The position numbers and the translations under genes are program-made. Under the pieces are notes generated by a model that was not told where the DNA came from, did not search any database, and was given only the letters and a program-made list of their open reading frames with translations. From Simmondsia chinensis (lineage: Eukaryota > Streptophyta > Magnoliopsida > Caryophyllales > Simmondsiaceae), in NCBI GenBank assembly GCA_018398585.1, contig JAGTTD010000011.1, positions 21,804,926 through 21,868,925 of the forward strand: a stretch of DNA of 64,000 nucleotides. Reading direction: 5' to 3'. Shown piece by piece: positions 62,983 to 64,000 of the stretch; position 1 is the first letter of the stretch, and every line of letters starts with the position of its first letter.

Positions 62983-64000
62983 TGTTTACACCCTAATTTC
63001 GGAAGGGGCTAGGTTGATGTCGTATTGGCCAAAGTGCCACATGCTCAATACATGAGGTCCACCTCAAGGTAAGTCTGGCCTTTAGGTGCTAAATAACGGT
63101 GTCTCGTGTCCAACATCCTGGACAGATAATCTCATCCACTTGAGGACTCGAGATGGTTGAAGGATAAAAGGAGCTCGAGTTCAAGGCACTATCCAGAAGG
63201 ATGCAAGACAGGTGGTTTGTAGGCTCAAGATGGTTACTTGGAGTGTAATTTCAGATACTTAGGGATTAAGCTTAATCCACAAGGACGTGGGGCTTCCAGA
63301 AGGGTCTTCTGCTTAGGTTACGGATGTGGGCACCAAGGAATTCCCTCCAATACTGAATTAAGGACACATTCGTTGATATTTTACATACGCAAGATTACGC
63401 TTACTGGCCTGATGTGGGAAGAGTTGCCTCAGAATTAAGAGCATCAGTTATGTTTCGTTTTCCATAAATAAAGGACTCTGCATCAGTCCAAAAAATAACA
63501 CAATACAAAACTTCATCAAGATTTCTTTACAGAAAACTTGTGCTCTTTTCTTAGCATAGCTTAGGTTAACATAGAACTTGTTATACTTGCTTCATTAGTA
63601 ATACAGTTTCCCAGGTTCCAGGCATGAACTTTTAGTTTTAATATGTTCCCAAATTTCAACAAATTGAAAATTGAGGCTTTAATTTAAGGCTTTGACAACC
63701 AAGGCTTGACCTTGATTGCATTGGTCTTAACACTATTGTCACTGCTTGATAAGCCAAGTGAACTTAGGTTCGCGCCATTGTTTAGGGCTTTGAAAGCCAA
63801 GGCTTGACCTTGATTACATTGGTCCTAATTCTGGACCTGAATACGATTTGCTCCACTTTAATCCTGTCAGACCATAATTAACTCATTCGAGTTATTATAA
63901 GTCAAGGGTTCCAGGTTTAAAAACATGATTGACTCGGTCTTGTAAGTGGACTGCTGAGCTCTTGAGTTTGTCTCCACCCCAATTCTTGACTTTTAAGTGT
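62983..64000 (+). repeat. LTR of family H, plus strand, cut by window end
   Basis: Starts TGTTTACACCCTAA and matches, in opposite orientation, 21110-22206. Inside it the phrase GGCTTTGA..CCAAGGCTTGACCTTGATT occurs twice about 98 bp apart (63688 and 63786). It interrupts K2. The right end is not in the window. Confidence 0.7.

Overview
The window is plant nuclear DNA from a retrotransposon-rich intergenic block; I find no host gene. The evidence is the repeat content: plant-type Ty3/gypsy and Ty1/copia elements, PBSs matching plant initiator-Met and Asp tRNAs, an RTE-type LINE tail ending in TTG repeats, and strong AT bias with abundant C-to-T/G-to-A decay. The species cannot be named from the sequence. 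Nothing here looks bacterial, organellar or like an active gene.

Layout. 1-2760: 3' end of gypsy element A (an unusual post-pol region, then a 3' LTR). 2761-4596: gypsy B, integrase to 3' LTR, apparently split by A. 4597-14248: gypsy E, split by B and by D, an Athila-like element of 5.9 kb (about 5550-11439) with about 1.3-kb LTRs. 14528-56512: element F, whose two LTRs are about 40 kb apart but share a 5-bp target duplication (ATGGT), with a PBS beside the left LTR and a PPT beside the right one. Inside F are minisatellites (179, 43, 66, 49 and 29 bp units), an LTR of family H, a 5'-truncated LINE with a 17-bp target duplication, a SIRE-like copia K (from 25293) carrying a full-length inverted gypsy C (29850-35155, TSD AAATT), and three decayed minus-strand copia copies M1-M3 (38013-54930). 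56513-60818: Ale/Retrofit-like copia P, cut off at a 42-base G run. 60861-62982: minus-strand relative of K with an extra post-pol ORF. 62983-64000: a second H LTR, inverted relative to the first.

How the parts relate. Insertion order can be read from interruptions: E holds B (which holds A) and D; F holds K; K holds C and the M cluster. No reverse-transcriptase active site in the window is intact (C: FFND; E: HFDG; K: frameshifted; M1: deleted; M2: YVNS; M3: YVNN; P truncated before it), so nothing here can move by itself. M2 and M3 share two identical internal deletions, so they descend from one defective copy that multiplied using enzymes from elsewhere, or by local duplication. The least explained features are the hairpin arrays with paired (compensatory) arm changes in the M2/M3 leaders, the inverted segment inside one D LTR, the 42-kb swollen F element, and the repeated post-pol reading frames of A.
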